DNA of 64,000 bases from Slackia isoflavoniconvertens (GCF_003725955.1 NZ_QIBZ01000013.1:1-64000), one strand, 5' to 3'; shown: positions 43,024 through 52,349, counted from the first letter of the stretch. Notes: generated from the sequence alone by a model not told the origin. Numbers and translations are program-made.

Positions 43024-43035
43024 GATGCGTAACAC
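43009..43035. promoter_or_regulatory. NikR-like operator 2
   Basis: GTGTTACG-N11-CGTAACAC, an 8-bp perfect inverted repeat covering the -35 box; equivalent to GTGTTAC-N13-GTAACAC. Same spacing as operator 1, 43 bases away centre to centre. Confidence 0.78.
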
Positions 43036-43206
43036 ATTTATTCGGCGAATGTCCCGTGATTCGCCGCTATGCCAGATAGCTCTCATGGTTTGAAAGACTC
43101 TCGAAACCAAGATGCAGAAGCAATCGTGGGCCAAAATAGAGCAGCGAAAGAGCTGTTTGACAAATTCGTCGCACACGGCAAGCCCGCACAGAGTGCCCAT
43201 ATAAGA

Positions 43207-43232
43207 ACAGCTCCGGCATATGCCGGAGCTGT
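43207..43232 (-). terminator. palindrome, possible glmM terminator
   Basis: A 26-base perfect palindrome (ACAGCTCCGGCAT and its complement). On the minus strand TTCTTATAT follows. It lies 100 bases past the glmM stop; a role as terminator is plausible but the T tract is poor. Confidence 0.5.
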
Positions 43233-43331
43233 GGATACTCTATCGAAGTTCATGCTAAGTCGAATCGTTGATGCTGGCCCCGCACGTTCGTCACGTCGTT
43301 AAGTGTCGAGAAGCGCAACCGCTTCAGCGAT

Positions 43332-44702
43332 TTACGCGAGTTCGCGCTCGACCACCTCGGCAATCGCCTTCGCGTGGGCGTCGGCCGATTCCTGAGTTTC
43401 GGCTTCGACCATAACGCGCACCAAGGGCTCAGTTCCACTCGTGCGAACAAGCACGCGACCGGTATCGCCCATTTCAGCTTCAGCTGCGTGCACGGCATCC
43501 CAAATGGGAGCGTTCCCCTCGAGCGCATGTTTATCTTTCACGCGCACGTTAATCAGCGTTTGCGGGAACTTCGTCATAACCTTGATGGCTTCTTCGACAG
43601 GCTTGCCGCTGCGACGAACGGCAGCGAGGAATTGGCACGCCGTCACCAGGCCATCGCCCGTAGAATTGTGCTCGAGCAAAATCATATGGCCCGACTGCTC
43701 GCCGCCAACGGCATAGCCGCCTTCGCGCATCGCCTCGAGCACATAGCGGTCGCCCACCTTGGTCTGCAGCACATCAATGCCATGAGCCTCCATGGCGCGC
43801 ACGAAGCCCAAATTGGTCATAACGGTGGAGACCGCCGTGTTGTGAGGCAGCTCGCCGCGATTCTTCAAATCGACCGCAAGCACCGCCTCGACGATGTCGC
43901 CATCGATTTCGGTGCCGTCTTTTGCCATGAGCATCACGCGATCGGCGTCGCCATCGTGGGCAATGCCCACGTCGGCGCCGCATTCGGCCATAAGCTCAGT
44001 CAAGGGGCCCAAATGGGTGGAGCCGCAATTGACGTTGATGTCAGTGCCGTCATAGTCATCGTTAATCACGGTGACTTCCGCACCCAAACGGCGCAGCGCC
44101 TCTGCGCTCGTGAGAGACGACGCGCCGTGGCCCGTATCGAGCGCGACATGAAGCCCGTCGAAGTTGATTCCCTGGCTCGTTACCGTTTCGACCGCATGGT
44201 TGATATACATCTCACACGCGTCCTCGACTTCAAGAGCGACGCCAACTTCATCGCCCACGGGCATTTCGGCTTCCTCGCCCGCCTCTTTCGCACGCGCGAT
44301 TTGGCCTTCAACACCGCCCGCGGCAATGAATTTCTCGATTTCGTCTTCGACCGTATCAGGAAGCTTGAAGCCATTCGCGTCGAAGAATTTGATGCCGTTG
44401 TACTCCGGCGGATTATGCGATGCGGAAATCACGATACCGCCATCGGCATGCAGTTCGCGAACCAACAGCGCCACGGCCGGCGTAGGAATAACCCCCGTAA
44501 GCAGCGCATCGCCGCCTGCGCTCGTAATGCCGGCAACCACCGCAGCCTCGAGCATGTCGCCGCTTTTGCGCGTATCTTTGCCCACGACAATGGTCTTGCC
44601 CATAAACGATGCCGCAGCCTGCCCAAGCCTATAAGATAATTCACAGGTAAGGTCGACGTTCGCTACGCCGCGCACGCCATCGGTTCCAAAAAGTCGGGCC
44701 AT
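43332..44702 (-). CDS. glmM: phosphoglucosamine mutase
   Basis: 456 residues. It interconverts GlcN-6-P and GlcN-1-P, the step before GlmU. The phosphoserine loop is 'VISASHNPPEYNG' (S95), the metal loop 'HDGDADRVML', the sugar loop 'GGEQSGHMI' and the phosphate-binding C-terminal loop 'RTSGTEPLVRVM'. ATG 44702 with GGAG gives the standard N-terminus MARLFGTDGVRG; the upstream extension is not coding-like. Appears monocistronic. Confidence 0.97.
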   Translation of the reverse strand: MARLFGTDGVRGVANVDLTCELSYRLGQAAASFMGKTIVVGKDTRKSGDMLEAAVVAGITSAGGDALLTGVIPTPAVALLVRELHADGGIVISASHNPPEYNGIKFFDANGFKLPDTVEDEIEKFIAAGGVEGQIARAKEAGEEAEMPVGDEVGVALEVEDACEMYINHAVETVTSQGINFDGLHVALDTGHGASSLTSAEALRRLGAEVTVINDDYDGTDINVNCGSTHLGPLTELMAECGADVGIAHDGDADRVMLMAKDGTEIDGDIVEAVLAVDLKNRGELPHNTAVSTVMTNLGFVRAMEAHGIDVLQTKVGDRYVLEAMREGGYAVGGEQSGHMILLEHNSTGDGLVTACQFLAAVRRSGKPVEEAIKVMTKFPQTLINVRVKDKHALEGNAPIWDAVHAAEAEMGDTGRVLVRTSGTEPLVRVMVEAETQESADAHAKAIAEVVERELA

Positions 44703-45091
44703 TGCTTCTCCAATCCTTGTGAAAGCTCTCTCGCGAAGCTTTGAAACATCGCCTCGCAAGATGGCAAAGGGCGCCCGCGCGCCCCTCGAACTTTTGTATT
44801 CTACCACTCGCGGCCGCAATGCACCGCACGCCAGACCGCCAAACCATATCGAGCGGCGAACGGAGCACCTCACGCGAAAACGCCGTGGTTGTCGCCCGTT
44901 TGGAAGCGGGCGACATCGCGCGCATGGACCGCCATGAGTCGCAGTTGCGGCGTTCGCCACGCACCCCGATTTTGCGGCATAATTGCACTATCGGCGTTGA
45001 GCGAAATTCGTAAAGAGCCACAACGCAGTCAAAAGCATCGATACAATATTGGCCAAGAAACGTTACGTCGAACCTTTGCAAAGGAAGACCT
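44703..45091. other. 389-base intergenic region between glmM and luxS
   Basis: Divergent control region. I see an 8-bp hairpin (GTCGCCCG / CGGGCGAC, 44891-44914) without a T tract, a GC-rich palindromic stretch near 44775, and TACAAT at 45042-45047 as possible luxS -10 without a good -35. No SAH or SAM riboswitch signature is evident. Confidence 0.4.
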
Positions 45092-45556
45092 ATGGAACTC
45101 AAACAAATCGCAAGCTTCGCCGTCGATCACACCAAGCTCGTTGAAGGCATGTACACCTCGCGTGTTGACGGCGACGTGACCACTTATGACATTCGTATGG
45201 TCAAGCCGAACTGCGGCACCTATCTGTCCTACCCCGCCATCCATAGCTTCGAGCACTTGTTCGCAACCTATGTGCGCTCGAGCGAGCTTTCCGACCAAGT
45301 CATATACGTTGGCCCCATGGGGTGCCGTACCGGTTTCTATTTCCTCGTGCGCAACATGGAACCCGAGGTTGCCATCAAGCTTGTCAATGACATGCTCGCA
45401 TTCATTGCCAGCTTTGAGGGCGATGTGCCCGGTGCCACCGAAAAGGAGTGCGGCAACTTCCGAGAGCAAGACCTCGAAGGCGCCAAAGCAATCGCCCGCA
45501 AGATGATTCCCATTCTGAAAAGCTGGACGCCCGCCGACTGCGCCTACGAAAAATAA
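45092..45556 (+). CDS. luxS: S-ribosylhomocysteine lyase (LuxS)
   Basis: 154 residues, usual length. It cleaves S-ribosylhomocysteine to homocysteine and DPD, the AI-2 precursor. The Fe/Zn ligands H51, H55 ('HSFEHL') and C120 ('KECGNF'), the base E54 and the catalytic C78 ('GPMGCRTGFY') are all present. AAGGAAG precedes the start. It stands alone; no pfs (SAH nucleosidase) is adjacent in the window. The family normally has HTLEHL; HSFEHL keeps the ligands. Confidence 0.96.
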   Translation: MELKQIASFAVDHTKLVEGMYTSRVDGDVTTYDIRMVKPNCGTYLSYPAIHSFEHLFATYVRSSELSDQVIYVGPMGCRTGFYFLVRNMEPEVAIKLVNDMLAFIASFEGDVPGATEKECGNFREQDLEGAKAIARKMIPILKSWTPADCAYEK

Positions 45557-45682
45557 CCAACGTTCGACATGCTCCAATCTCAAAGGGCACGCTTCAACAG
45601 CGCGGAACCCGGCTTTGACCGGTCGTTTCCGCGCATCTCGAGCGCGCCTTGCCCCCTTTTCATTGATTAGAAATCGAAGCAA

Positions 45683-45720
45683 AAGGCCCGATGGATACAC
45701 CCATCGGGCCTTCGTATTCC
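45683..45720 (+). terminator. terminator of luxS
   Basis: 12-bp stem AAGGCCCGATGG / CCATCGGGCCTT with a six-base loop, followed by TTCGTATT; A-rich on the left. Lies about 125 bases past the stop. Confidence 0.75.
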
Positions 45721-45793
45721 GCGCGGCTTTTTGACGCATAGGCTCTCATGGGCCCGCTTTTTCGCGATTCCCAACCAAAGGCATACATAAAAG

Positions 45794-45823
45794 AAAGGCT
45801 CGCCGCATAAGCGACGAGCCTTT
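45794..45823 (-). terminator. terminator of rplM-rpsI
   Basis: AAAGGCTCG-C-CGC / GCG-A-CGAGCCTTT with a four-base loop, TTTCTTTTAT on the minus strand. Located 28 bases past the rpsI stop. Confidence 0.85.
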
Positions 45824-45850
45824 CCATTTCGCGTGAAGTATGCGAGCAGA

Positions 45851-46243
45851 TTAGCGCTTGCTGAACTGCGGGCGCTTGCGGGCCTTCTTCAGGCCGTACT
45901 TCTTGCGCTCGACCATACGAGGGTCACGAGTGAGGAAGCCAGCCTTCTTCAGCTCGGGACGATACTCGCCGGCCTGCAGCAGCGCGCGGCTGATGCCGTG
46001 GCGCAGAGCGCCAGCCTGGCCAGAGATGCCGCCGCCATTGCACAGGGCAATGACGTCGAAGTGATCCTGGGTGTCGGTAACCTTGAACGGCATGGTGGCG
46101 TAGTTCACCAGGGCCTCGCGGCCGAAGTAATTCATAGCCTCACGACCATTGACGGTAACCTTGCCGGTGCCGGGAACCAAGCGGACGCGAGCAACGGCGT
46201 TCTTGCGACGGCCAGTGCCGTAATAGACAGCTTCGTTTGCCAT
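45851..46243 (-). CDS. rpsI: 30S ribosomal protein S9
   Basis: 130 residues. It ends in the typical basic '[14 protein letters not shown]' tail that reaches the decoding centre; '[19 protein letters not shown]', 'YFGR' and '[19 protein letters not shown]' are the family motifs. It begins two bases after the rplM stop and is cotranscribed with it, the universal L13-S9 order. Confidence 0.98.
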   Translation of the reverse strand: MANEAVYYGTGRRKNAVARVRLVPGTGKVTVNGREAMNYFGREALVNYATMPFKVTDTQDHFDVIALCNGGGISGQAGALRHGISRALLQAGEYRPELKKAGFLTRDPRMVERKKYGLKKARKRPQFSKR

Positions 46244-46245
46244 TG

Positions 46246-46683
46246 TTACTTCTCCTCCAGCTTGATCTCGACGGGCTTCTGAGCGGCATGCGGATGCTCG
46301 GGGCCAGCGTAGACCTTGAGCTTGGTGAGCTGCTTGCGGCCGAGAGTGTTCTTCGGCAGCATGCCCTTAACCGCGTGCTCGATGACGCGCTCAGGATGCT
46401 TCTCGATAGCCTCGGTGAAGGTTTCGCACTTCTGTCCACCGGGGTAGCCGGAGTGACGGTAGTACTTCTTGTCGAGAGCCTTGTTGCCCGTGACGCGCAC
46501 CTTCTCGGCATTGATGACAATGACGAAGTCGCCCGTGTCAACATGCGGAGTAAACTGCGGCTTGTTCTTGCCACGGAGAATGTGGGCAGCCTTAGCGGCA
46601 ACCTTGCCCAGCACCTGGTCGGCGGCGTCGATAACGACCCACTCGCGCTCAACCTCTTGAGGCTTTGCGTAATACGTCTTCAC
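46246..46683 (-). CDS. rplM: 50S ribosomal protein L13
   Basis: 145 residues. Family motifs '[19 protein letters not shown]', '[23 protein letters not shown]' (shown in parts) and '[21 protein letters not shown]' are clear. I choose GTG 46683 as start: GGAGGA lies just upstream and L13 normally begins at (M)KTYYAKP. The in-frame ATG 12 bases earlier would place that ribosome-binding site inside the coding region. It has a promoter at 46841-46869 and a leader of about 150 bases that may carry autogenous control. Confidence 0.97.
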   Translation of the reverse strand: MKTYYAKPQEVEREWVVIDAADQVLGKVAAKAAHILRGKNKPQFTPHVDTGDFVIVINAEKVRVTGNKALDKKYYRHSGYPGGQKCETFTEAIEKHPERVIEHAVKGMLPKNTLGRKQLTKLKVYAGPEHPHAAQKPVEIKLEEK

Positions 46684-46840
46684 GATTTCCTCCAAATACG
46701 TTTGTTCTGGTTCAAAAGTGCTGCTTCACGAAACTGTTCGGTTTCCTACGCCAAACCAACGGTCCAGAATCTGGACATTCTTTCGCGCTGTGTCCCGTTT
46801 TGAGCAGCGTTTAGCGGGGCTTTTGAAAGCGAACTTTTGC

Positions 46841-46869
46841 AGAATACAAGTTGGACGCCCCGCCGTCAA
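46841..46869 (-). promoter_or_regulatory. rplM-rpsI promoter
   Basis: On the minus strand -35 TTGACG (46869-46864), 17-base spacer, -10 TATTCT (46846-46841). The transcript would start near 46834, leaving a leader of about 150 bases. Confidence 0.7.
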
Positions 46870-47001
46870 TGGAAAAAGTGACGTTTCACCAGGTACAGCG
46901 GCAGTCTTCACGAAATCGCGACAAATAGGCGAAATATCGAAAACGATGCGTTTCGGTGGTCTTCGGTCGCCCGTATACATACATAGAATAGCCGCGATAC
47001 T

Positions 47002-47024
47002 AAAAAAGCGGCCAGACGGCCGCC
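47002..47024 (-). terminator. terminator of the tRNA cluster
   Basis: GCGGCC-AGAC-GGCCGC stem, followed on the minus strand by TTTTTTAG. Located 45 bases after the tRNA-Met 3' end. Confidence 0.85.
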
Positions 47025-47068
47025 TTCCGATCAAACCTATGCGCGAAGCATTCAACCAACCGAAATAA

Positions 47069-47145
47069 TGGTAGCGGTGACTGGATTCGAACCAGTGACG
47101 CCACGGGTATGAACCGTGTGCTCTAACCAACTGAGCTACACCGCC
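47069..47145 (-). tRNA. tRNA-Met (CAT)
   Basis: 77 nt with encoded CCA. Anticodon CAT in 'ACGGTTCATACCCGT', T loop GGTTCGAATCC. The acceptor begins with a G-U-type first pair, not the C1-A72 mismatch of initiator tRNA, so an elongator. A tRNA-Ile2 read by lysidine at the wobble C cannot be excluded. Confidence 0.9.
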
Positions 47146-47216
47146 ATGCAATGACAGCCGAGGCCGATTGATCCCTTTCCCATTCAGGCGAAGACCATTG
47201 CAGGAAAAAGAGCAGA

Positions 47217-47292
47217 TGGAGCCCGCGACCGGACTTGAACCGGTGACCTCTTCGTTACCAACGAAGTGCTCTACCGTCTGAGCTACACGGGC
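47217..47292 (-). tRNA. tRNA-Thr (GGT)
   Basis: 76 nt, CCA encoded. Anticodon stem-loop CTTCG-TTGGTAA-CGAAG with anticodon GGT; acceptor GCCCGTG / CGCGGGC. Middle gene of the three-tRNA cluster. Confidence 0.95.
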
Positions 47293-47297
47293 AAAAC

Positions 47298-47382
47298 TGG
47301 TGGGCGCGCTAGGATTCGAACCTAGGTAAGCAGAGCTAACGGGTTTACAGCCCGTCCCCTTTAACCACTCGGGCACACGCCC
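47298..47382 (-). tRNA. tRNA-Tyr (GTA)
   Basis: 85 nt with the long variable arm of tRNA-Tyr; anticodon GTA in 'GGGCTGTAAACCC', CCA encoded. First gene of the cluster, five bases before tRNA-Thr. A TACAAT at 47404-47399 is a possible -10. Confidence 0.95.
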
Positions 47383-47540
47383 AGCAATGCGAGGTGGAAT
47401 TGTAGCGTAAAAATGGCACCTTCCGCCGAGAATTCCTGTGGAACTTCATTCTTTTTTATTGAGATACATGTTTCACGATTAAAAACGGTCTAATATGCAC
47501 GAAACCGATTTTTTATGCATTTCAAACAAAGGAGCAGCGC

Positions 47541-48659
47541 ATGATTAAAGCAGGAATCATGGGGGCCACGGGTTACGCCGGAGCCGAAGTGCTGCGAATT
47601 TGCGCCAGCCATCCCGAGTTCGAAGTTGCCGTCATCACCTCCGATTCCGAAGCCGGACAGCAGATTGCCGACATATATCCCGCGTTTCACGGCGTTTACG
47701 ACAACCTGGTGCTCGAACCGCACGCAACCGATTCGCTGCTTTCGTGCGACGTCGTCTTCATGGGCGTACCCCACAAAGCTGGCATGCTTCACGCACCTCG
47801 TCTCGTCGAGGCGGGCGTGACGTGCATCGACCTTTCCGCCGATTTCCGTTTCGCGCACGCAGCCGACTATGAAGCCGCCTACCACGTGCAGCACGCGGCG
47901 CCCGAGCTGCTCGAGCGCGCAACGTTCGGACAACCCGAAACCAATCGCGCCGCCCTTGATGAGCTTGCGGCGCGCCATGCCGCAGGCGAGGCCGTTATCG
48001 TTGGCTGCGCTGGCTGTTATGTGACCGCCTCTATTTTGGCGGCAACCCCCGCACTTGCCGCGGGCTTCGTCAATCCCAATGCGCCCATTATCGTCGATGC
48101 CATTTCCGGCATAACGGGCGCGGGCCGAAAGCCGAGCGCGCGCACCCACTATTGCTCCGGCGACGAATCGCTCGAAGCGTATGGCCTGCCGCTTCATCGC
48201 CACCAACCCGAAATCGCGCTTTCCTATGGACGCACCCTTTCAGACGCACACACTCCCGTTGCCGGCGATGCATCGGTGCGCCCCGCGCCCGCGCATGTCA
48301 TTTTCACGCCGCATTTGGCACCGCTCAAGCGCGGCATTCTCGCCACGGTATATTTGCCGCTTGCAAAAGACGCTGAAATCAACGACGCATCTTTGCATCG
48401 CGCCTACGAAAAAGCCTATGCCAAGTCAAACCTCGTAACTGCCCTGCCGCAAGGCGTATGGCCCAAAACTGGCGCGGTAGCAGGTACGGCCCGCGCGCAC
48501 GTCAATGCGTCGCTGAACCCAAATGAGCGCATGATCGTCGCCATGGCCGCCATCGACAACCTCGGAAAAGGAGCCGCTGGCCAAGCTGTCCAGTGCGCGA
48601 ATATCGTCTTCGGACTTGCCGAAGACGCCGGATTGGGCGGCGTAGCATGCGCATCGTAG
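47541..48659 (+). CDS. argC: N-acetyl-gamma-glutamyl-phosphate reductase
   Basis: 372 residues, slightly long. NADPH-dependent reduction of acetylglutamyl phosphate in arginine synthesis. The Rossmann motif is 'GIMGATGYAGAEVLR' and the catalytic Cys C159 lies in 'GCAGCYVT'; the His region 'HYCSGDESLEAYGLPLHRHQPEI' follows. The start has AAAGGAG. First gene of argC-argB-argD. The AT-rich 47450-47510 stretch upstream, with TAATAT at 47491, may hold the promoter and an ArgR site, but I cannot identify a clear ARG box. Confidence 0.95.
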   Translation: MIKAGIMGATGYAGAEVLRICASHPEFEVAVITSDSEAGQQIADIYPAFHGVYDNLVLEPHATDSLLSCDVVFMGVPHKAGMLHAPRLVEAGVTCIDLSADFRFAHAADYEAAYHVQHAAPELLERATFGQPETNRAALDELAARHAAGEAVIVGCAGCYVTASILAATPALAAGFVNPNAPIIVDAISGITGAGRKPSARTHYCSGDESLEAYGLPLHRHQPEIALSYGRTLSDAHTPVAGDASVRPAPAHVIFTPHLAPLKRGILATVYLPLAKDAEINDASLHRAYEKAYAKSNLVTALPQGVWPKTGAVAGTARAHVNASLNPNERMIVAMAAIDNLGKGAAGQAVQCANIVFGLAEDAGLGGVACAS

Positions 48660-48866
48660 CAATTACTATGGCCAAACCCTCCTTGGCAAGAAACGAGCGA
48701 CGAAGCTAGGCGTTTGCCAGCCGTTGCCTATTGCGCGCGCCCACATTCGTCGCGGCATGCGCGCCTTCGGCTTGGCGTACGCGCCCTGCCCCCATATATT
48801 CACATCTTCCGTTTCCAACGAAAGCCCGCCAACGCCACGAACGTTCCGCGGGTTCCAAGGAGTTTT

Positions 48867-49829
48867 ATGAAATTCACGAAAACCGGAGCCCGCAGCTCCA
48901 ACTATGCCACCAAAGTCAACCTGCTCGTCGAGGCGCTGCCCTGGATCAAGCACACCACAGGCAAAACCGTGCTCATCAAATATGGCGGATCGGCCATGGA
49001 AAACCCCGAGCTTATGGCGCAGGTCATGACCGATATTGTGCTGTTGAAAATTATCGGGATGAAGCCAATCATCGTGCATGGCGGCGGCAAAGACATTTCT
49101 GCCGCATTCGAGAAAAGCGGCATGCCCGTAGAATTCAAGAACGGCCTGCGTGTGACGCCCGATGACGCCATGGAGCTCGTGCGCATGGTGCTCGTGGGCA
49201 GCGTGAATCGCCGTTTGGTCGACGCCATCAACGTGCACGGCCACCTCGCCGTGGGCGTAAGCGGAGGCGACGGCTGCACTATCCGCGCCACGCAGCTCGA
49301 CCCCGAGCTTGGTCGCGTTGGCGAAGTCACGAGTATCGATCCCACCTACCTCGATCACCTCATCAACGACGATTACATCCCCATCGTAGCGTCCGTCGCG
49401 GCGGGCGACGACGGCAAGCCTTTCAATATCAACGCCGATATCGCAGCGGGCCATCTGGCAGCAGCGCTGCACGCGCACAAAATCATTTTTCTCTCCGATG
49501 TTGATGGCCTCTACAAAGACTTCAGCGATAAAGACACCCTTATCTCTTCCCTCACATCAGAAGAAGCCCGCGAGCTCGTCGAATCGGGCACGCTTTCCAG
49601 TGGCATGATCCCTAAAATCGAAGCGTGCCTTGCAGCGCTCGATGCGGGTATTCCCGCCGCGCACATCATCAACGGCACTATGCCGCATGCGCTTTTGCTC
49701 GAATTGCTTACCGACCACGGCGTTGGCACCATGATGAAACCCAGCACACCCGACGAGACCTACCAGGCCCAACCGCTCGACGCGCTTGCGAGCCGCCTCG
49801 ACGCCAATGTCAATATCGAACTGGGATAA
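48867..49829 (+). CDS. argB: acetylglutamate kinase
   Basis: 320 residues. It phosphorylates N-acetylglutamate. Amino acid kinase fold: 'VLIKYGGSAME' (ATP), 'IIVHGGGKDI' (substrate), 'NINADIAAGHLA', 'FLSDVDGL' and 'MIPKIEACLAAL'. The N-terminal helix 'YATKVNLLVEALPWI' is the extra helix seen in arginine-inhibited hexameric enzymes, so feedback control by arginine is likely. ATG 48867 has AAGGAG. It follows argC by about 205 bases with no argJ between. Confidence 0.96.
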   Translation: MKFTKTGARSSNYATKVNLLVEALPWIKHTTGKTVLIKYGGSAMENPELMAQVMTDIVLLKIIGMKPIIVHGGGKDISAAFEKSGMPVEFKNGLRVTPDDAMELVRMVLVGSVNRRLVDAINVHGHLAVGVSGGDGCTIRATQLDPELGRVGEVTSIDPTYLDHLINDDYIPIVASVAAGDDGKPFNINADIAAGHLAAALHAHKIIFLSDVDGLYKDFSDKDTLISSLTSEEARELVESGTLSSGMIPKIEACLAALDAGIPAAHIINGTMPHALLLELLTDHGVGTMMKPSTPDETYQAQPLDALASRLDANVNIELG

Positions 49830-49881
49830 CGATTCGGAACAAACCAAACGCGCACACGCGCGTCGATAGAAGGGAGCTCCC

Positions 49882-51096
49882 ATGAGCCTCGCACAGCAGC
49901 AAGAACTTGAATCGAAATATGTGATGGGCACCTTCGCCCGCAAGCCTGTCGAATTCGTGAGCGGAAACGGCATGACGCTCACCGATGACAAAGGCAAGCA
50001 ATACCTCGATTTCATTGGCGGCATCGGCGTTATTAGCCTGGGCCACTGCGCACCTGCACTCGTAAAAACCCTGCAAGAACAAACTGCCAAGCTCATGCAC
50101 GTCAGCAACTATTACTACATCGAGCACCGCGGCGAGGTCGCCGAGAAGCTGTCGAATATTCTGGGCGGCACCGCTGACGCAGGCGAACCCATCGAATGGA
50201 AGACGTTCTTCTCGAATTCGGGTGCAGAATCCAATGAATGCGCCATTAAGCTCGCGCGTCTTTACGCGAAGCGTTTCGGCAACGGCGGCTCGACCATCGT
50301 CACCATCACGAACAGCTTCCACGGCCGCACGCTCGCAACGCTCGCTGCCACCGCGCAGCCGCTGAAGCAGGAAGCCTTCAAGCCGCTGCCCGGCGGATTC
50401 GTCGACGTTCCGCAAAATGACGTCGCAGCGCTCGAGGCAGCATTCGCCAATCATGACGTGTGCGCCGTAATCCTTGAGGTCGTGCAAGGCGAAAGCGGCG
50501 TGCATCCGTGCTCCCAAGAGTATATGGAAGCGGTTCGCCGCCTGACGAGCGAGAACAAAGCGCTCATGATTTGCGATGAGGTGCAGTGCGGCATGTATCG
50601 CTGCGGCGTCCCCTTCGCGTTCCAACACTATGGAGTCACGCCTGACATCGTCGCCATGGCAAAAGGCATAGCGGGCGGCATGCCCATGGGCGCATGCGCC
50701 GTGCGTGCCGAAGTGGCCGACGCGTTCGGGCCGGGCGACCATGGAACCACGTTCGGCGGCAGCTGCCTGGCCATCGCCGCAGCGAACTGCGTGCTCGACG
50801 AGCTGGGCCGCGAAGGCGAAATCGAGCGCATTGAGGCCGCTGGCGAACACCTCGCTGAGCGTTTGACCGCTTTGCCCCATGCGAAAGAGGTGCGCGGCCT
50901 CGGCCTTATGCGTGCGGTGGAGTTTGACGATTCCATCGACGCGCCCGCGCTGGTGCTAGCCGCCCTCAACGCGCCGCAAGGCCTGGTGCTCAACTACACC
51001 GGAGCCCATACGCTGCGTTTCCTCCCTCCGCTCATCGCCACGAATGCCGACATCGACGCCATGGCCGACCAGCTCGAAAAACTCATCGAGGCATAA
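49882..51096 (+). CDS. argD: acetylornithine aminotransferase
   Basis: 404 residues. PLP-dependent class III aminotransferase converting N-acetylglutamate semialdehyde to N-acetylornithine. 'FSNSGAESNECAIKLAR', 'NSFHGRTLATLAAT', 'LMICDEVQCGMYR' and the PLP-lysine motif 'MAKGIAGGMPMGA' are present. AGAAGGGAG precedes the ATG, 52 bases after argB. Ends the arginine operon at a strong terminator; argJ, argF, argG and argH are not in the window. Confidence 0.95.
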   Translation: MSLAQQQELESKYVMGTFARKPVEFVSGNGMTLTDDKGKQYLDFIGGIGVISLGHCAPALVKTLQEQTAKLMHVSNYYYIEHRGEVAEKLSNILGGTADAGEPIEWKTFFSNSGAESNECAIKLARLYAKRFGNGGSTIVTITNSFHGRTLATLAATAQPLKQEAFKPLPGGFVDVPQNDVAALEAAFANHDVCAVILEVVQGESGVHPCSQEYMEAVRRLTSENKALMICDEVQCGMYRCGVPFAFQHYGVTPDIVAMAKGIAGGMPMGACAVRAEVADAFGPGDHGTTFGGSCLAIAAANCVLDELGREGEIERIEAAGEHLAERLTALPHAKEVRGLGLMRAVEFDDSIDAPALVLAALNAPQGLVLNYTGAHTLRFLPPLIATNADIDAMADQLEKLIEA

Positions 51097-51186
51097 CACA
51101 GCGAACTGTAAGGACTACTCCTTGCAGTTCGTCTCGCAACCCATTCCCCTTCCCAAGCAACTCCACTTGCCCTGCGGAAGATACAA

Positions 51187-51225
51187 AAAGCGGACCGGCA
51201 AGCCTCCGGTCCGCTTTCTTTTTCA
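51187..51225. terminator. terminator of argCBD (bidirectional)
   Basis: 12-bp stem AAAGCGGACCGG / CCGGTCCGCTTT followed by CTTTTTC, with an A run on the left, so it can also serve the convergent hydrolase gene. Confidence 0.88.
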
Positions 51226-51252
51226 GAATGTATTTCGCATCTTCAACGAATA

Positions 51253-52068
51253 CTAGTACGCGCACACCTCACCATAGGCATCGGCACGGCGATCGCGCAA
51301 ATACGGGCTCGTCACGCGGTTCTTGCGCACCTCATCAAAATCGAGGTCAGCGTACAGAATGCCCTCTTCCTCGCCAAGTTGCGCGATTTTGCCGCCGCGC
51401 GGACCGCAGACCATGCTTCCACCGTGCATGTACAAGTCGTCGCCCTCGTGCCCGATGCGGTTCACCGCGCCCAGAAACACCGTGTTCTCCAACGCGCGGG
51501 CGGGCGCGTTGATTTCCCACACGTCGGCGTCTTGCACGCACCACGCGCTAGGGCACACGATGAGCTCGGCACCCTTCAGCGCCAACGTGCGTGCTGCCTC
51601 GGGGAAGCCCATGTCATAGCACACCATAATGCCGACTTTGCCGAATTCGGTGTCGAACACCGGGAATTCGTGGCCCGCACGGAAATAGAAGCGCTCGAGC
51701 GCCCACAAGTGAACCTTGTCAAACGACCCCTGCACCGTGCCGTCGGAGTTAATGAACACCGCGCTGTTGTACGGAACACCCGAAAGCCCATGCAGAAGGG
51801 CGATGGGAGCCACGATATACACGTGGTTTTTGCGGGCCGCTTCCTGCAACGCGCGCACCGTAGGGCCATCGATAGGCTCGGCCAGCTCGGTCATGCGCGG
51901 CCCGACCGTATCCAAATGATAGCCCGTGGTAAACAGCTCGGGAAATACCACCATGTTGGCCCCTGCGGCGGCCGCCTCATCAATCATGGGCAGGGCGCGA
52001 GCCATGCTCGCCTCCACATCGCCCAACACGCTTTGGAACTGCACGAGCGCAAGCTTCATCTTAGCCAT
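51253..52068 (-). CDS. carbon-nitrogen hydrolase (nitrilase superfamily)
   Basis: 271 residues. The Glu-Lys-Cys triad is E44 ('FPELF'), K118 ('FDKVHL') and C150 ('MVCYDMGFPE'). These cytosolic enzymes cleave amides, carbamoyl groups or nitriles. The overall pattern is closest to omega-amidase/N-carbamoyl-type amidases, but the substrate cannot be assigned. ATG 52068 has GAAAGGAAG. Convergent with argD, which may hint at nitrogen metabolism; divergent from the DUF1177 gene. Confidence 0.87.
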   Translation of the reverse strand: MAKMKLALVQFQSVLGDVEASMARALPMIDEAAAAGANMVVFPELFTTGYHLDTVGPRMTELAEPIDGPTVRALQEAARKNHVYIVAPIALLHGLSGVPYNSAVFINSDGTVQGSFDKVHLWALERFYFRAGHEFPVFDTEFGKVGIMVCYDMGFPEAARTLALKGAELIVCPSAWCVQDADVWEINAPARALENTVFLGAVNRIGHEGDDLYMHGGSMVCGPRGGKIAQLGEEEGILYADLDFDEVRKNRVTSPYLRDRRADAYGEVCAY

Positions 52069-52349
52069 GGTCTTCCTTTCAATGTCGCACCGAATTCCGA
52101 CATACGCGCGATACGCAAGCCACCTTCCCAAAACGGAAGCGCCGCGCACAAAGCTACAGCCGGACTGCATGTGAGCAAGCAGGCTCGTCCGATATTCAGT
52201 GCCCTGTATCAACGATTCGTCATGCATTCCACTATGCTGCATTAAGGCTTAAGGCGCAAGCACCCCGCTCCCCAATAAACGGCAAACGTGAGCGGCAAAC
52301 GGCGCATTCGGCACTACAATGTCGCTAACGCATCTTAGAAAGGATCGCC

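Noticed and set aside
43207-43232. 26-base palindrome as a third metal-regulator operator
   Set aside because: Its sequence is unrelated to the TGTTACG half-sites and it lies downstream of glmM, so a terminator role is more likely.
44703-45091. possible SAH/SAM riboswitch before luxS
   Set aside because: Hairpins exist, but I could not match the conserved core of any SAM or SAH aptamer, and there is no terminator or sequestered ribosome-binding site at the luxS start.
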